Of a stretch of 48,000 bases of DNA, positions 24,284 to 32,626 are shown one piece after another. Position numbers and translations under genes: made by a program. Every line of letters starts with the position of its first letter. The stretch's first letter is position 1. This stretch comes from CAZGDB01 sp964524705 (lineage in GTDB: Bacteria; Pseudomonadota; Gammaproteobacteria; Berkiellales; Berkiellaceae). The notes below the pieces were generated by a model. That model saw only the letters and a program-made list of their open reading frames with translations. It was not told the origin of the DNA and ran no database searches. Where the stretch lies: positions 1-48,000 of the forward strand of contig CAZGDB010000011.1 in NCBI GenBank assembly GCA_964524705.1. Reading direction: 5' to 3'.

Positions 24284-25003
24284 ATGTTGAGAAATGGTGT
24301 CTTTGCTGGGGTGTGTATGCCTATTCATCCTATACCTCTGGACTCGTTGAGATATCAGCCTGTAGATTGGGCGACCTATAGTAAAGATTATGTGAATGCT
24401 TTGAGACATGGATTAGTGCACTGGAATGAACGCTTATTAGTGGTGGAGTTCTTTCAAAAGGAGCTGACTGCTTATAGCGGTAAACATTTTAAAATTGCGA
24501 TAGATCCATATAGAGGGGATTGGGCTCAGTATAATCAGGTGTTTTTACAAATTACCCTTTTGGGGCACTCAGACTTAGTGATTGGGTTTATTTTAGCCCA
24601 TGAATGGGCACATTTATGCCATGAAGATTTGCATTCTAAGCGTGATATTGTTCCTCGACCTATACAAGAACAACAAGCTGATATTTTTGCCGCACAATTT
24701 ATGCGTAATCGAGGGTTTTCTATAGTGCCAGCTTTGGATTATTTTCGGCGTCTCCCACCTGTACCAGAGGGGGAACTCACACATGGCCATCCTCAAGATC
24801 GGCTACTATGGATTGCTAAAGCGTATAATGGCACGCTTACTGTCTTTCCAGAAGAACAACAGCCTGATTATGAACGACCACCGACGCCTCCGCTGATACC
24901 GCCTGTCAAACCCTGGTTAGTGCGTTCTCAATCTGTATTGCCCACCACTGTTACTGATGCACCAGAACAGCGTGAGCGTGCTTTTAGTTCTCCTTTTCCT
25001 TAA
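24284..25003 (+). CDS. Putative HExxH zinc metalloprotease-like protein
   Basis: A 239-residue protein with HEWAH at 106-110 and a downstream EQQAD (E129...D133), which fits a gluzincin layout like the ExxxD motif of M48 peptidases. No membrane segment or signal peptide is evident. The tail from about residue 185 is Pro-rich and poorly ordered. The ATG at 24284 has little ribosome site; an in-frame ATG at 24317 has GGGG nearby and could be the real start. It sits between ispH and the prepilin genes and converges with the pilE-like gene, overlapping it by 4 bases. I do not recognise the exact family. Substrate and activity are unknown. Confidence 0.65.
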   Translation: MLRNGVFAGVCMPIHPIPLDSLRYQPVDWATYSKDYVNALRHGLVHWNERLLVVEFFQKELTAYSGKHFKIAIDPYRGDWAQYNQVFLQITLLGHSDLVIGFILAHEWAHLCHEDLHSKRDIVPRPIQEQQADIFAAQFMRNRGFSIVPALDYFRRLPPVPEGELTHGHPQDRLLWIAKAYNGTLTVFPEEQQPDYERPPTPPLIPPVKPWLVRSQSVLPTTVTDAPEQRERAFSSPFP

Positions 25004-25383
25004 AAGCAGTTTGGTTGCGTAGCAGAGCGCTGTCCCAGATGGTCGATCACCAGAATGCCGCATTTATCCCCCTGTTGTTCTTTTTGTGGGTGTGCTTCTA
25101 AACGATAGCCATGGGCTGTTTTATAATAATGAATTTGGTAATATCCATTCGCACTGAATCGTGGAAAATAGGATTCTGGTGTCAGTGTCGGCTGTTGCAA
25201 CAGCAACGCACTATTGAGCAAATATTCTATCCCTTCCATACGGTGAATCTTACTGAAGTAAGCAGTGTAACTTTTTGTGCTCATCAGGCAAAGTGTCGCT
25301 AAGATACTAATCGCAACTAACAATTCTAAGAGGGTGATACCACGATCGTTTCGATGCGCAGACGGCCGAGTTGGTTGAGCCAT
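25000..25383 (-). CDS. Type IV minor prepilin, PilE-like
   Basis: A 127-residue prepilin. A 14-residue leader ends in a PilD site G|ITLLELLVAI with Glu at +5, followed by a hydrophobic helix. The C terminus has the usual cysteine pair (DKCGILVIDHLGQ, ..., PNCF), as in PilE-type minor pilins. The start lies 58 bases inside the upstream fimT-like gene, but is the only ATG giving a normal leader. In Pseudomonas the ileS-lspA-ispH genes are followed by the full fimU-pilV-W-X-Y1-E cluster; here only two prepilin genes are present. Confidence 0.85.
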   Translation of the reverse strand: MAQPTRPSAHRNDRGITLLELLVAISILATLCLMSTKSYTAYFSKIHRMEGIEYLLNSALLLQQPTLTPESYFPRFSANGYYQIHYYKTAHGYRLEAHPQKEQQGDKCGILVIDHLGQRSATQPNCF

Positions 25384-25802
25384 AGTTTAATAACTGTAAT
25401 GCCTTGTGAATTGGTACATGCAAAGTGACCGTTGTTATACATCATTCCTTGCGGTAAAAAAATAAGGCTATGGTTATTTAAAAAGCCTTTGAAGCCGCAA
25501 GGTGCGGGTTTACTGGATTGTATAATCAGGGTGTCTTGGGCTATGACCTGCCAGTTCCCCTTATCGTCTATTTGCAACCGATGCGGTATTTGTTGGGTCT
25601 GTGCTAATAATCGTGTTTGGGTTAAAGCTTGAGCCAACTGGTGTACATTTTGTTCAAATTCACGCTTATTTAAGTAACTCAACCAAATATTTACAGGATA
25701 AAAGGCACAAGCAGCTGTTAAAGTGAGGGCAATCAGCAGTTCCCAGAGCGCCCATCCTCGATTTTTGGGGTTATCCTTTGTATAATCGCGGCACTGGGTC
25801 AT
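25326..25802 (-). CDS. Type IV prepilin, FimT/FimU-like (GspH fold)
   Basis: A 158-residue prepilin from the ATG at 25802. The leader ends NPKNRG|WALWELLIAL with Glu at +5, so PilD can process it; the +1 residue is Trp, which is unusual. The rest reads as a GspH/FimT domain (VHQLAQALTQTRLLAQTQQI, ..., LWLNQLGRLRI) with two cysteines (PCGF, FACTNSQG). It runs divergently from aspS with 23 bases between the start codons, and upstream of the PilE-like gene with a 58-base overlap, so the two are one operon. FimT-type pilins can bind DNA in natural transformation; that role here is inference. Confidence 0.82.
   Translation of the reverse strand: MTQCRDYTKDNPKNRGWALWELLIALTLTAACAFYPVNIWLSYLNKREFEQNVHQLAQALTQTRLLAQTQQIPHRLQIDDKGNWQVIAQDTLIIQSSKPAPCGFKGFLNNHSLIFLPQGMMYNNGHFACTNSQGITVIKLWLNQLGRLRIETIVVSPS
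25758..25786 (+). promoter_or_regulatory. Candidate promoter for aspS
   Basis: A perfect -10 TATAAT (25781-25786) lies 40 bases before the aspS ATG, inside the start of the opposing fimT-like gene. The -35 at 17-base spacing (TCGATT) is poor. Confidence 0.4.
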
Positions 25803-25825
25803 CAGGTCATTTATTGGAGCTATGT

Positions 25826-27457
25826 ATGCGTACCGCCTATTGTGGGGAATTAACGGAAAAAAACAACCAAGAAACACATACTGTAGCAGGGTGGGTCAAT
25901 AGACGCCGTGACCATGGTGGGGTCATTTTTATCGATTTAAGAGATAAAACCGGGCTAGTACAGATCGTGTTTCACCCTGAACAAGCTGCTGCTTTTGAAT
26001 TGGCGGGACAACTACGCTCTGAGTTTGTGCTAAAAGTTACAGGTGTTTTACACCTACGCCCTGCAGGCACTGAAAATCCAGCCCTCAAAACAGGGAAAAT
26101 GGAATTGCATGCCAGTGAATTGACTATTTTAAATCCTTCTTTAACNNNNNNNNNNNNNNNNNNNNNNNNNNNNNNNNNNNNNNNNNNNNNNNNNNNNNNN
26201 NNNNNNNNNNNNNNNNNNNNNNNNNNNNNNNNNNNNNNNNNNNNNCCGGGTTCTTTTTTTGCATTGCCACAATCCCCACAGTTATTTAAACAGCTGTTGA
26301 TGGTGGCAGGGTATGATCGTTATTACCAAATGGCACGTTGTTTTAGAGATGAAGATTTAAGAGCAGACCGTCAACCTGAATTTACACAGGTGGATATTGA
26401 AACTTCTTTTTTAAGCAGCACACAAATCATGCAGTTAATGGAAACGATGATTGTAGAGCTGTTTAAAGAAATCTTGGATGTCACACTTCCTGCACCTTTA
26501 TTAAAGATGACATATAAAGAAGCACAATACCGTTTTGGTTCTGATAAGCCAGACTTACGTAATCCTTTAGAATTTGTGGACATCAGTGATCTGATGGCTT
26601 CCGTAGACTTTCAAGTGTTTGCAGCACCCGCTAAAGATCCGAACGGACGTGTGGTTGCCATGCGTATTCCAGGTGGCGCAAGCTTAACGCGTAAAGAGAT
26701 TGATGATTACACCCATTTTGTAGGGCAATTTAAGGCCAAAGGCTTAGCTTATATTAAAGTGAATGACCTCAATAGCGCTGAAGGTTTGCAATCTCCCATC
26801 TTGAAGTTCTTACCCGCGGACACTGTACAACAGATTTTAAGTCGTACTGCCGCTGAAGCAGGAGATCTGATTTTCTTTGGTGCAGACAAAGTAAAAGTCG
26901 TGAACGAATCGATGGGCGCGTTGCGTTTGAAAATTGGTAACGATAAAGGCTTAACACAACCAGGCTGGAAAGCATTGTGGATTGTAGATTTCCCTATGTT
27001 TGAATGGAATGACGATGAAAATCGTTGGGATGCCGTGCATCATCCATTTACTGCGCCTAAAGATCCTGCACAGCTGGAAATAGATCCCGGCCAATGTGTT
27101 GCACAGGCCTATGACTTAGTGCTCAATGGTACAGAGTTAGGCGGCGGTTCGGTTCGTATTCATGAAAACGCCTTACAACAAAAGGTCTTTAAGTTATTAG
27201 GGATTGGACCAGAAGAAGCTCAACAAAAATTTGGCTTTTTATTGGAAGCCTTACAATATGGCGCACCCCCCCATGGTGGTTTAGCCTTTGGTTTAGATCG
27301 TTTGGTTATGTTATTAGCCGGCGCAACCTCGATTCGTGAAGTGATTGCATTCCCTAAAACCCAATCTGCAAGTTGCGTGATGACAGGAGCTCCAGCAGTA
27401 GTGGATACTAAACAATTGAATCAATTAGCTATTCAACTTAAGAAACCAGTAGGATAG
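25826..27457 (+). CDS. aspS: Aspartyl-tRNA synthetase, interrupted by an assembly gap
   Basis: The ATG at 25826 gives MRTAYCGELTEKN, the usual AspRS start. The N-terminal OB fold (GWVNRRRDHGGVIFIDLRD) and class II motifs 2 (FRDEDLRADRQPEFTQ) and 3 (GLAFGLDRL) are present. A run of 100 N (26146-26245) removes the part between about residue 107 and ALPQSPQLFKQLL, including motif 1. The frame is kept across the placeholder, but the coded length (543 residues including the gap) is about 45 short of a usual AspRS, so the true gap is probably near 240 bases. Function: charging of tRNA-Asp. It is followed 13 bases later by yebC. Confidence 0.95.
   Translation: MRTAYCGELTEKNNQETHTVAGWVNRRRDHGGVIFIDLRDKTGLVQIVFHPEQAAAFELAGQLRSEFVLKVTGVLHLRPAGTENPALKTGKMELHASELTILNPSLXXXXXXXXXXXXXXXXXXXXXXXXXXXXXXXXXXPGSFFALPQSPQLFKQLLMVAGYDRYYQMARCFRDEDLRADRQPEFTQVDIETSFLSSTQIMQLMETMIVELFKEILDVTLPAPLLKMTYKEAQYRFGSDKPDLRNPLEFVDISDLMASVDFQVFAAPAKDPNGRVVAMRIPGGASLTRKEIDDYTHFVGQFKAKGLAYIKVNDLNSAEGLQSPILKFLPADTVQQILSRTAAEAGDLIFFGADKVKVVNESMGALRLKIGNDKGLTQPGWKALWIVDFPMFEWNDDENRWDAVHHPFTAPKDPAQLEIDPGQCVAQAYDLVLNGTELGGGSVRIHENALQQKVFKLLGIGPEEAQQKFGFLLEALQYGAPPHGGLAFGLDRLVMLLAGATSIREVIAFPKTQSASCVMTGAPAVVDTKQLNQLAIQLKKPVG
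26146..26245. other. Assembly gap (100 N) inside aspS
   Basis: Exactly 100 N, the usual placeholder size. Comparison with a typical AspRS suggests roughly 80 codons are missing instead of 33. Confidence 0.98.
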
Positions 27458-27470
27458 GGGGAGCACATTC

Positions 27471-28199
27471 ATGGCAGGACATAGTAAATGGGCCAATACC
27501 AAACATCGTAAAGCCGCCCAAGATAGTCGCAAGGCAAAGATTTTTACAAAAGTGATCCGAGAACTCACCGTCTCTGCACGACAAAATCCTGATCCTGCAG
27601 CCAATCCCCGTTTAAGGGCAGCGATTGATTTGGGTTTAAGTTACAACATGACACGCGATACGATGGAAAGAGCCATTAAGCGTGGGAGTGGAACTGATGC
27701 CGCGGACGATCTGCAAGAAGTACGTTATGAAGGCTATGGCCCTAATGGCGTTGCGATTATTGTGGAATGCTTGACGAATAATCGTAATCGTACAGTCTCT
27801 GAAGTGCGGCATGCCTTAATGAAGCACGGCGGTAACCTGGGAACGGAAGGTGCAGTTTCTTATTTGTTTGAACGTAAAGCAGAATTTGTTTTTGAACCAG
27901 GGTTGTCAGAAGAAGCAGTAATGTTGGTAGCCTTAGATCACGGTGCTGATGATGTTATGACTGAGGAAGATGGGAGTATTGTAGTCACCGCTGCCCCAGA
28001 TCGGTTTTTTGCCCTTAAAAATGCTTTTACAGATGCTAAACTAGTGCCTGCAGCTGCTGAAATTACGATGGAAGCTACCACACGCTTAGATTTAACTGGG
28101 GATGCCGCTCAAAGTGTTCTAAAATTGTATGATGCTTTAGATGCCCTTGATGATGTTCAAGACGTCTATATGAATGCGGATCTACAGTTGGAAGACTAA
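27471..28199 (+). CDS. yebC: YebC/PmpR family translation or transcription factor
   Basis: A 242-residue protein with the family start AGHSKWANTKHRKAAQDSRK and GYGPNGVAIIVECLTNNRNR in the middle. Classical work describes members as DNA-binding regulators; more recent work links family members to relief of ribosome stalling on proline-rich stretches. It lies directly before ruvCAB, the most conserved context of the gene in gammaproteobacteria, and is spaced 5 bases from ruvC. Confidence 0.95.
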   Translation: MAGHSKWANTKHRKAAQDSRKAKIFTKVIRELTVSARQNPDPAANPRLRAAIDLGLSYNMTRDTMERAIKRGSGTDAADDLQEVRYEGYGPNGVAIIVECLTNNRNRTVSEVRHALMKHGGNLGTEGAVSYLFERKAEFVFEPGLSEEAVMLVALDHGADDVMTEEDGSIVVTAAPDRFFALKNAFTDAKLVPAAAEITMEATTRLDLTGDAAQSVLKLYDALDALDDVQDVYMNADLQLED

Positions 28200-28204
28200 C
28201 AATT

Positions 28205-28768
28205 ATGCGCCATAGGATCTTAGGGATAGATCCCGGTTCCAGAATCACCGGTTTTGGGATCATCGAAAAAGTAGGGAATACGTATCAGATGGTGGCCCAA
28301 GGCGCATGGGTGTTACAAGGCGCTACCGTCGCCGCACGCTTGGGTCACTTACAGCAACTGCTCACTGATTTTTTAGTGATCCAACAGCCCACGTTAGCCA
28401 GCTTAGAAAAAATATTTTTTGCTAAAAATGCAGCCAGCGCTCTAAAATTAGGGCATGCCCGTGGGGTTATTTTAGCCTGCTTACAGCAATATGGGTTAGA
28501 GGTGTTTGAATACACGCCTAGGTGTGTTAAAAAGACGGTGACAGGCACAGGGGCAGCAACGAAAGAGCAAGTGCAGCATATGGTCAGAATGTTATTAGAG
28601 TTAGGGGCAGAATTGCCTTTAACATTAGATAGCTCTGATGCATTAGCCTTAGCGTTGTGTCATGCGCATAGTAGCGTTCAGATACCAGCTGGACGTACAG
28701 GGAAACAAACAAAGCGGCAACAATGGGCAAACTTTTATGATAGCCAAGATCCAGGGAAGACTTCTTGA
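28205..28768 (+). CDS. ruvC: Holliday junction endonuclease RuvC
   Basis: A 187-residue RNase H-fold nuclease. The four acidic catalytic residues are D9 (LGIDPGSR), E68 (LASLEKIFF), D142 and D145 (LDSSDALALALCHAH). It resolves Holliday junctions together with RuvAB. The protein is slightly longer than usual at its C terminus, and the gene overlaps the ruvA start by 32 bases. Confidence 0.96.
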   Translation: MRHRILGIDPGSRITGFGIIEKVGNTYQMVAQGAWVLQGATVAARLGHLQQLLTDFLVIQQPTLASLEKIFFAKNAASALKLGHARGVILACLQQYGLEVFEYTPRCVKKTVTGTGAATKEQVQHMVRMLLELGAELPLTLDSSDALALALCHAHSSVQIPAGRTGKQTKRQQWANFYDSQDPGKTS

Positions 28769-29300
28769 AACAACGGGCACACAATGTGTGGTCCAAATGC
28801 AGGATTTTGCCTTACAGGTAGAAGTTCCTTTACCAGTGGCTTTAAGTTTAATACCAACACAGCCTGTACAACTGTGGACACATTTGATTTGGCGTGAAGA
28901 CGGTCCTTCGTTGTATGGCTTTGTAGATCCCGAACAAAAAAAAATGTTTCAAATTTTGCTAAAAGTGAATGGGGTCGGACCTAAGTTAGCGTTAATGGTG
29001 CTGTCTAAATTAACTTGTTCAGAAGTACAACACGCGATTCAATCAGAATCTGCCGCTACTTTACAAAAGATTCCAGGGGTCGGTGGGAAAACAGCACAAC
29101 GTATTATTATCGATCTTAAAGATCGCTTTAAACAACACCAAGGTGTAGTGAAGAGCGATGCAGTAGCAGATGCAACTGAAGCTTTGTTGAGTTTGGGTTA
29201 TAAAATGAAAGAAGTACAACAAGTATTGGCAAAAGTCGCGCATCCTACGGAAAGCGTAGAAAATATTATTCGGTCTGCATTAGGTGTTTTAGCGCAATAA
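28737..29300 (+). CDS. ruvA: Holliday junction branch migration protein RuvA
   Basis: A 187-residue protein from the ATG at 28737 (MIAKIQGRLLE), which matches the RuvA N terminus (M-I-x-x-I/L-x-G); an upstream in-frame codon at 28662 would add a non-homologous extension. It has the OB domain with REDGPSLYGF, two helix-hairpin-helix motifs (VNGVGPKLAL, IPGVGGKTAQRI) and a C-terminal RuvB-binding domain (DATEALLSLGYKMKEV). RuvA tetramers hold the junction and dock the RuvB motor. Confidence 0.95.
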   Translation: MIAKIQGRLLETTGTQCVVQMQDFALQVEVPLPVALSLIPTQPVQLWTHLIWREDGPSLYGFVDPEQKKMFQILLKVNGVGPKLALMVLSKLTCSEVQHAIQSESAATLQKIPGVGGKTAQRIIIDLKDRFKQHQGVVKSDAVADATEALLSLGYKMKEVQQVLAKVAHPTESVENIIRSALGVLAQ

Positions 29301-29310
29301 GGGAATAACC

Positions 29311-30330
29311 ATGGATTTGGAAATTGGAGATTTAGTTAAAGATCCTACGGTACAAGAACCAGAGCGCCTGCATGATAGAGCACTGCGCCCTTTATCTCTT
29401 GATGAATATGTGGGACAAGACAAAGTCGTGTCTCAGTTAAGTATTTTTATACAAGCCGCACAAGCTCGGGGTGAGGCTTTGGATCATGTTATGATTTTCG
29501 GTCCCCCAGGCTTAGGTAAAACCACACTTGCACAGATTATCGCCAATGAAATGGGCGTAGGGTTTAAACAAACCTCAGGGCCAGTATTAGAACGTCAGGG
29601 AGATCTGGCTGCGCTCTTAACCAATTTAAAGCCACGAGATGTCTTGTTTATTGATGAAATCCATCGTTTAGCACCGGCTATAGAGGAAGTACTCTATCCT
29701 GCCATGGAAGATCTCAAAATCGATATTATGATTGGGGAAGGCCCAGCAGCACGCTCTATTAAACTGGATATCCCACCTTTTACTTTAGTGGGAGCCACAA
29801 CGCGTGCAGGGATGTTAACCTCTCCACTGAGAGATAGGTTTGGGATTGTGCAGCGTTTACAATATTATACCATTGTCGACTTAGAAAAGATTTTAATGCG
29901 CTCAGCTAGATTATTAGGCATTGCCTTGACCCCTGAAGCAGCCCATGAGATTGCCAAGCGTGCAAGAGGAACGCCTAGAATCGTGAATAGACTGTTACGC
30001 CGTGTGAGAGATTATGCTCAGGTAGCAGGAGAAGGCAGTATAGATCAAGAAATGGCTCAAAAAGCCTTAACCCTATTAGAGATTGATGCCTATGGGTTGG
30101 ATAGTATGGACCGCAAAATTTTGCAGATCTTAGCGCAGCAGTTTCAGGGCGGGCCTGCGGGCTTAGATAGCCTGGCCGCGGCTTTAGGGGAATCACGAGA
30201 TACCTTAGAAGATGTGATAGAGCCTTTTTTAATACAGCAAGGTTTTTTAATGCGTACGGCCAGGGGGCGACAGCTATGCCCTCAAAGTTATGCCTATCTT
30301 GGAATTGAACATACTAAGATGGAAGGCTAA
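29311..30330 (+). CDS. ruvB: Holliday junction branch migration ATPase RuvB
   Basis: A 339-residue AAA+ motor. Walker A is GPPGLGKT (64-71), Walker B is LFIDEIHRL, sensor 1 is GATTRAG, the arginine finger region is LRDRFGI, and the C-terminal winged helix ends LCPQSYAYLGI. It starts 10 bases after ruvA and ends 4 bases before ybgC. Confidence 0.97.
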   Translation: MDLEIGDLVKDPTVQEPERLHDRALRPLSLDEYVGQDKVVSQLSIFIQAAQARGEALDHVMIFGPPGLGKTTLAQIIANEMGVGFKQTSGPVLERQGDLAALLTNLKPRDVLFIDEIHRLAPAIEEVLYPAMEDLKIDIMIGEGPAARSIKLDIPPFTLVGATTRAGMLTSPLRDRFGIVQRLQYYTIVDLEKILMRSARLLGIALTPEAAHEIAKRARGTPRIVNRLLRRVRDYAQVAGEGSIDQEMAQKALTLLEIDAYGLDSMDRKILQILAQQFQGGPAGLDSLAAALGESRDTLEDVIEPFLIQQGFLMRTARGRQLCPQSYAYLGIEHTKMEG

Positions 30331-30334
30331 AAAT

Positions 30335-30730
30335 ATGCATGAGTATAGGGGCAAGGTTTTTTACGAAGATACGGATGCACAAAGTGCTGTCTATCATAGT
30401 CGCTATTTGAATTTTTTAGAGCGCGCCCGCACTCAACAGTTGAGTGATTTAGGATTTGAAGTGGGGGATATGTTGGAGACCCTGGGGATGCAGTTTGTGG
30501 TGCATCGTATGACGCTACATTTTGTGAAACCTTTAAGGTTATCTGAGCTGTTTGTGGTTAAAAGCCAGGTTTGCGAAATCCGTAAAGTCAGTTTATCATA
30601 TGACCAAATTATTGAATCTGAAAAACATATGCATAGGGTCTGTACTGCCACCATTCAACTGGCCTGTATTGATCGTAATTTTAAGCCGTGTCCCATTCCT
30701 GAAGTCTTAACAAGGAAATTATTGCCATGA
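30335..30730 (+). CDS. ybgC: Tol-Pal-associated acyl-CoA thioesterase YbgC
   Basis: A 131-residue hot-dog-fold thioesterase. The ATG at 30335 gives HEYRGKVFYEDTDAQSAVYH with catalytic Asp in YEDTDA and then YLNFLERARTQQL, the family signature; an upstream start would add unrelated residues. It hydrolyses acyl-CoA or acyl-ACP at the inner membrane, and is the usual first gene of the tol-pal operon. The end overlaps tolQ as ATGA. Confidence 0.95.
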   Translation: MHEYRGKVFYEDTDAQSAVYHSRYLNFLERARTQQLSDLGFEVGDMLETLGMQFVVHRMTLHFVKPLRLSELFVVKSQVCEIRKVSLSYDQIIESEKHMHRVCTATIQLACIDRNFKPCPIPEVLTRKLLP

Positions 30731-31440
30731 ACACCGTTACCGATTTATCTATAGTTAGCCTTATAACAAATTCCAGTGTATTGGTACAATGCGTGATGCT
30801 GGTCTTATTAGGGTTGTCGATTATTTCTTGGAGTATTATTTTTCAGCGCAGGGCGGTGTTAAAGGCGTATACGCGAGGGTTTAATAATTTCAAAGAGCGT
30901 TTTGAGTTATCTTCAGACTTAGAGCGTTTATATGAATATATTGGGGGGCGTCGGGAAACTGAGGGGGTTGAGAGTTTATTCAGAGCGGCGTTTAGAGAGT
31001 TTGTGCGTTTACATAAAACTTTAGCGCATGAGCCTGCGGTGGTTTTGGATAATGTGTTGCGTGCGGTAAAGGTTCAGTTTATTAGAGAACAGCAGATTTT
31101 AGAGGGGCGTGTGGCTTTTTTAGCGACTATTGGCTCGCTGAGTGTATATATTGGGTTGTTTGGAACAGTGTGGGGGATTATGAATGCATTCCAGGCCTTA
31201 GGGACTGCACAGCAGGCGACCTTAGCGATGGTGGCTCCTGCGATTTCAGAAGCATTGATTGCAACAGCGATGGGGTTAGTGGCGGCGATTCCTGCGGCAT
31301 TTGCGTATAACCGTTTAAGTGTTCAGATCCAAACTTTATTGGATAATTATGAAGGCTTAACAGAAAGTTTATTGAATTTATTACAACGTAAGTTATATAC
31401 CAAGCATTCACAATCCTTAGATACGGAGTCCGTATTATGA
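30727..31440 (+). CDS. tolQ: Tol-Pal system proton channel subunit TolQ
   Basis: A 237-residue inner-membrane protein with a first helix at about 15-40, a large cytoplasmic loop, and two helices at about 135-160 (LATIGSLSVYIGLFGTVWGI) and 170-195 (APAISEALIATAMGLVAAIP), as in the ExbB/MotA/TolQ family. With TolR it uses the proton gradient to energise TolA for outer-membrane constriction at division. It overlaps ybgC and tolR by 4 bases each, so translation is coupled. Confidence 0.97.
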   Translation: MNTVTDLSIVSLITNSSVLVQCVMLVLLGLSIISWSIIFQRRAVLKAYTRGFNNFKERFELSSDLERLYEYIGGRRETEGVESLFRAAFREFVRLHKTLAHEPAVVLDNVLRAVKVQFIREQQILEGRVAFLATIGSLSVYIGLFGTVWGIMNAFQALGTAQQATLAMVAPAISEALIATAMGLVAAIPAAFAYNRLSVQIQTLLDNYEGLTESLLNLLQRKLYTKHSQSLDTESVL

Positions 31441-31868
31441 GACGGGATTTACAGCGTTCACGCCGTAAATTAATGGCAGAGATTAATGTGGTGCCGTATA
31501 TTGATGTGATGTTGGTGTTGCTGATTATATTTATGGTGACAGCACCTTTATTACAACAAGGGGTAACGGTAGAGTTGCCGCAAGCACAAACGCAATCGTT
31601 AACGGCAGAGAAAGAACCGATGATTGTATCAGTGGATAAAAATGGCCAGTATTTTTTAAATATCGAGGATGCGCCTTTACAAGCCAGAGATGCTGCGCAG
31701 TTAAAATTACGGGTGGCAGCTGAGTTGGCGCGCGATCCGAAACGTGCGATTTTAGTGAAGGGAGATCGCAGTGTCTCTTATGGCCAAGTGGTTGCGGTCA
31801 TGGCGTTATTACAGTCAGCGGGTGCAAAACAGGTAGGGTTGATTACACAACAGGTGGGGGCCCCATAA
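31437..31868 (+). CDS. tolR: Tol-Pal system proton channel subunit TolR
   Basis: A 143-residue protein with a single N-terminal helix carrying the proton-relay D23 (NVVPYIDVMLVLLIIFMVTA) and a periplasmic domain (KGDRSVSYGQVVAVMALLQS). It pairs with TolQ. It overlaps tolQ by 4 bases and is followed 2 bases later by tolA. Confidence 0.97.
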   Translation: MRRDLQRSRRKLMAEINVVPYIDVMLVLLIIFMVTAPLLQQGVTVELPQAQTQSLTAEKEPMIVSVDKNGQYFLNIEDAPLQARDAAQLKLRVAAELARDPKRAILVKGDRSVSYGQVVAVMALLQSAGAKQVGLITQQVGAP

Positions 31869-31870
31869 TC

Positions 31871-32626
31871 ATGAAAGATAAATTACAGGGGTATGGTGCT
31901 TCTCTTTTTTGGCACATAGTGGTTTTAGGGTTTGTGCTTTTTGGGGTGCAGTGGTCGGTGGAGACGGTGAAACCAGTGTCTCAATCCGCAGCAGTAGAGC
32001 CATTAGCGGCAACCGCGATGCCTTCAGATCAGGTACAAGCTGAGATTGCGCGTTTAGATCGGATGGAAGAGCAGAAAAAACAAAAAGAAAAACAAAAGTT
32101 AGAGGATGCACAGAAACAATTACAGATTGCGCAAGAAAAACGTATTCAAGAAGAGAAGAAGCTTGAGGCTTTAAAGTTAAAACAAGCCGAAGCTGCAAAA
32201 GAAGCAGAGCGTTTGAAAAAAGAGCAAGCGCAACAAGAGGCGTTGAAGAAAAAAGAATTAGCTTTACAAGAAGCGCAGAAAAAGCGAGAAGAGAGTTTAC
32301 AAAAGTCATTATTAGAAGAACAAGAGCAGGCAAAATTACAAGCGGAGATTTTAAGGATTGCTGGGTTAATGCAACAAAAAATGAATACTTACTGGATTAA
32401 GCCTTATGGCAGTAATCATGGATTACAGTGTTTAGTAGAAGTGCATTTAGCACCGCAAGGAGAAGTGTTACAGGTTCGGATTGCCAGATCTAGTGGGAAC
32501 CCTGCCTTTGATCAATCAGCAGAAGTAGCGGTGCAAAAAGCCTCACCTTTGCCTGTGCCTTCAGATCCTAAAATCGGGGAACATTTTCGTCAATTTACTT
32601 TTACCTTTAGGCCGGAGGTTATTTAG
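31871..32626 (+). CDS. tolA: Cell envelope integrity protein TolA
   Basis: A 251-residue protein: one N-terminal membrane helix (FWHIVVLGFVLFGVQW), a long Lys/Glu/Gln/Ala-rich helical rod (residues about 50-160) and a C-terminal globular domain (MQQKMNTYWIKPYG, LQCLVEVHLAPQGEVL, FDQSAEVAVQKASPLPVP). It spans the periplasm and contacts Pal and TolB. The rod is shorter than in E. coli TolA. It is directly followed by tolB with no spacer. Confidence 0.95.
   Translation: MKDKLQGYGASLFWHIVVLGFVLFGVQWSVETVKPVSQSAAVEPLAATAMPSDQVQAEIARLDRMEEQKKQKEKQKLEDAQKQLQIAQEKRIQEEKKLEALKLKQAEAAKEAERLKKEQAQQEALKKKELALQEAQKKREESLQKSLLEEQEQAKLQAEILRIAGLMQQKMNTYWIKPYGSNHGLQCLVEVHLAPQGEVLQVRIARSSGNPAFDQSAEVAVQKASPLPVPSDPKIGEHFRQFTFTFRPEVI

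Noticed and set aside
31869..32333. A minus-strand open frame opposite tolA
   Set aside because: It is an antisense image of the Lys/Glu/Ala-rich TolA rod; the tolA gene fits the operon perfectly.
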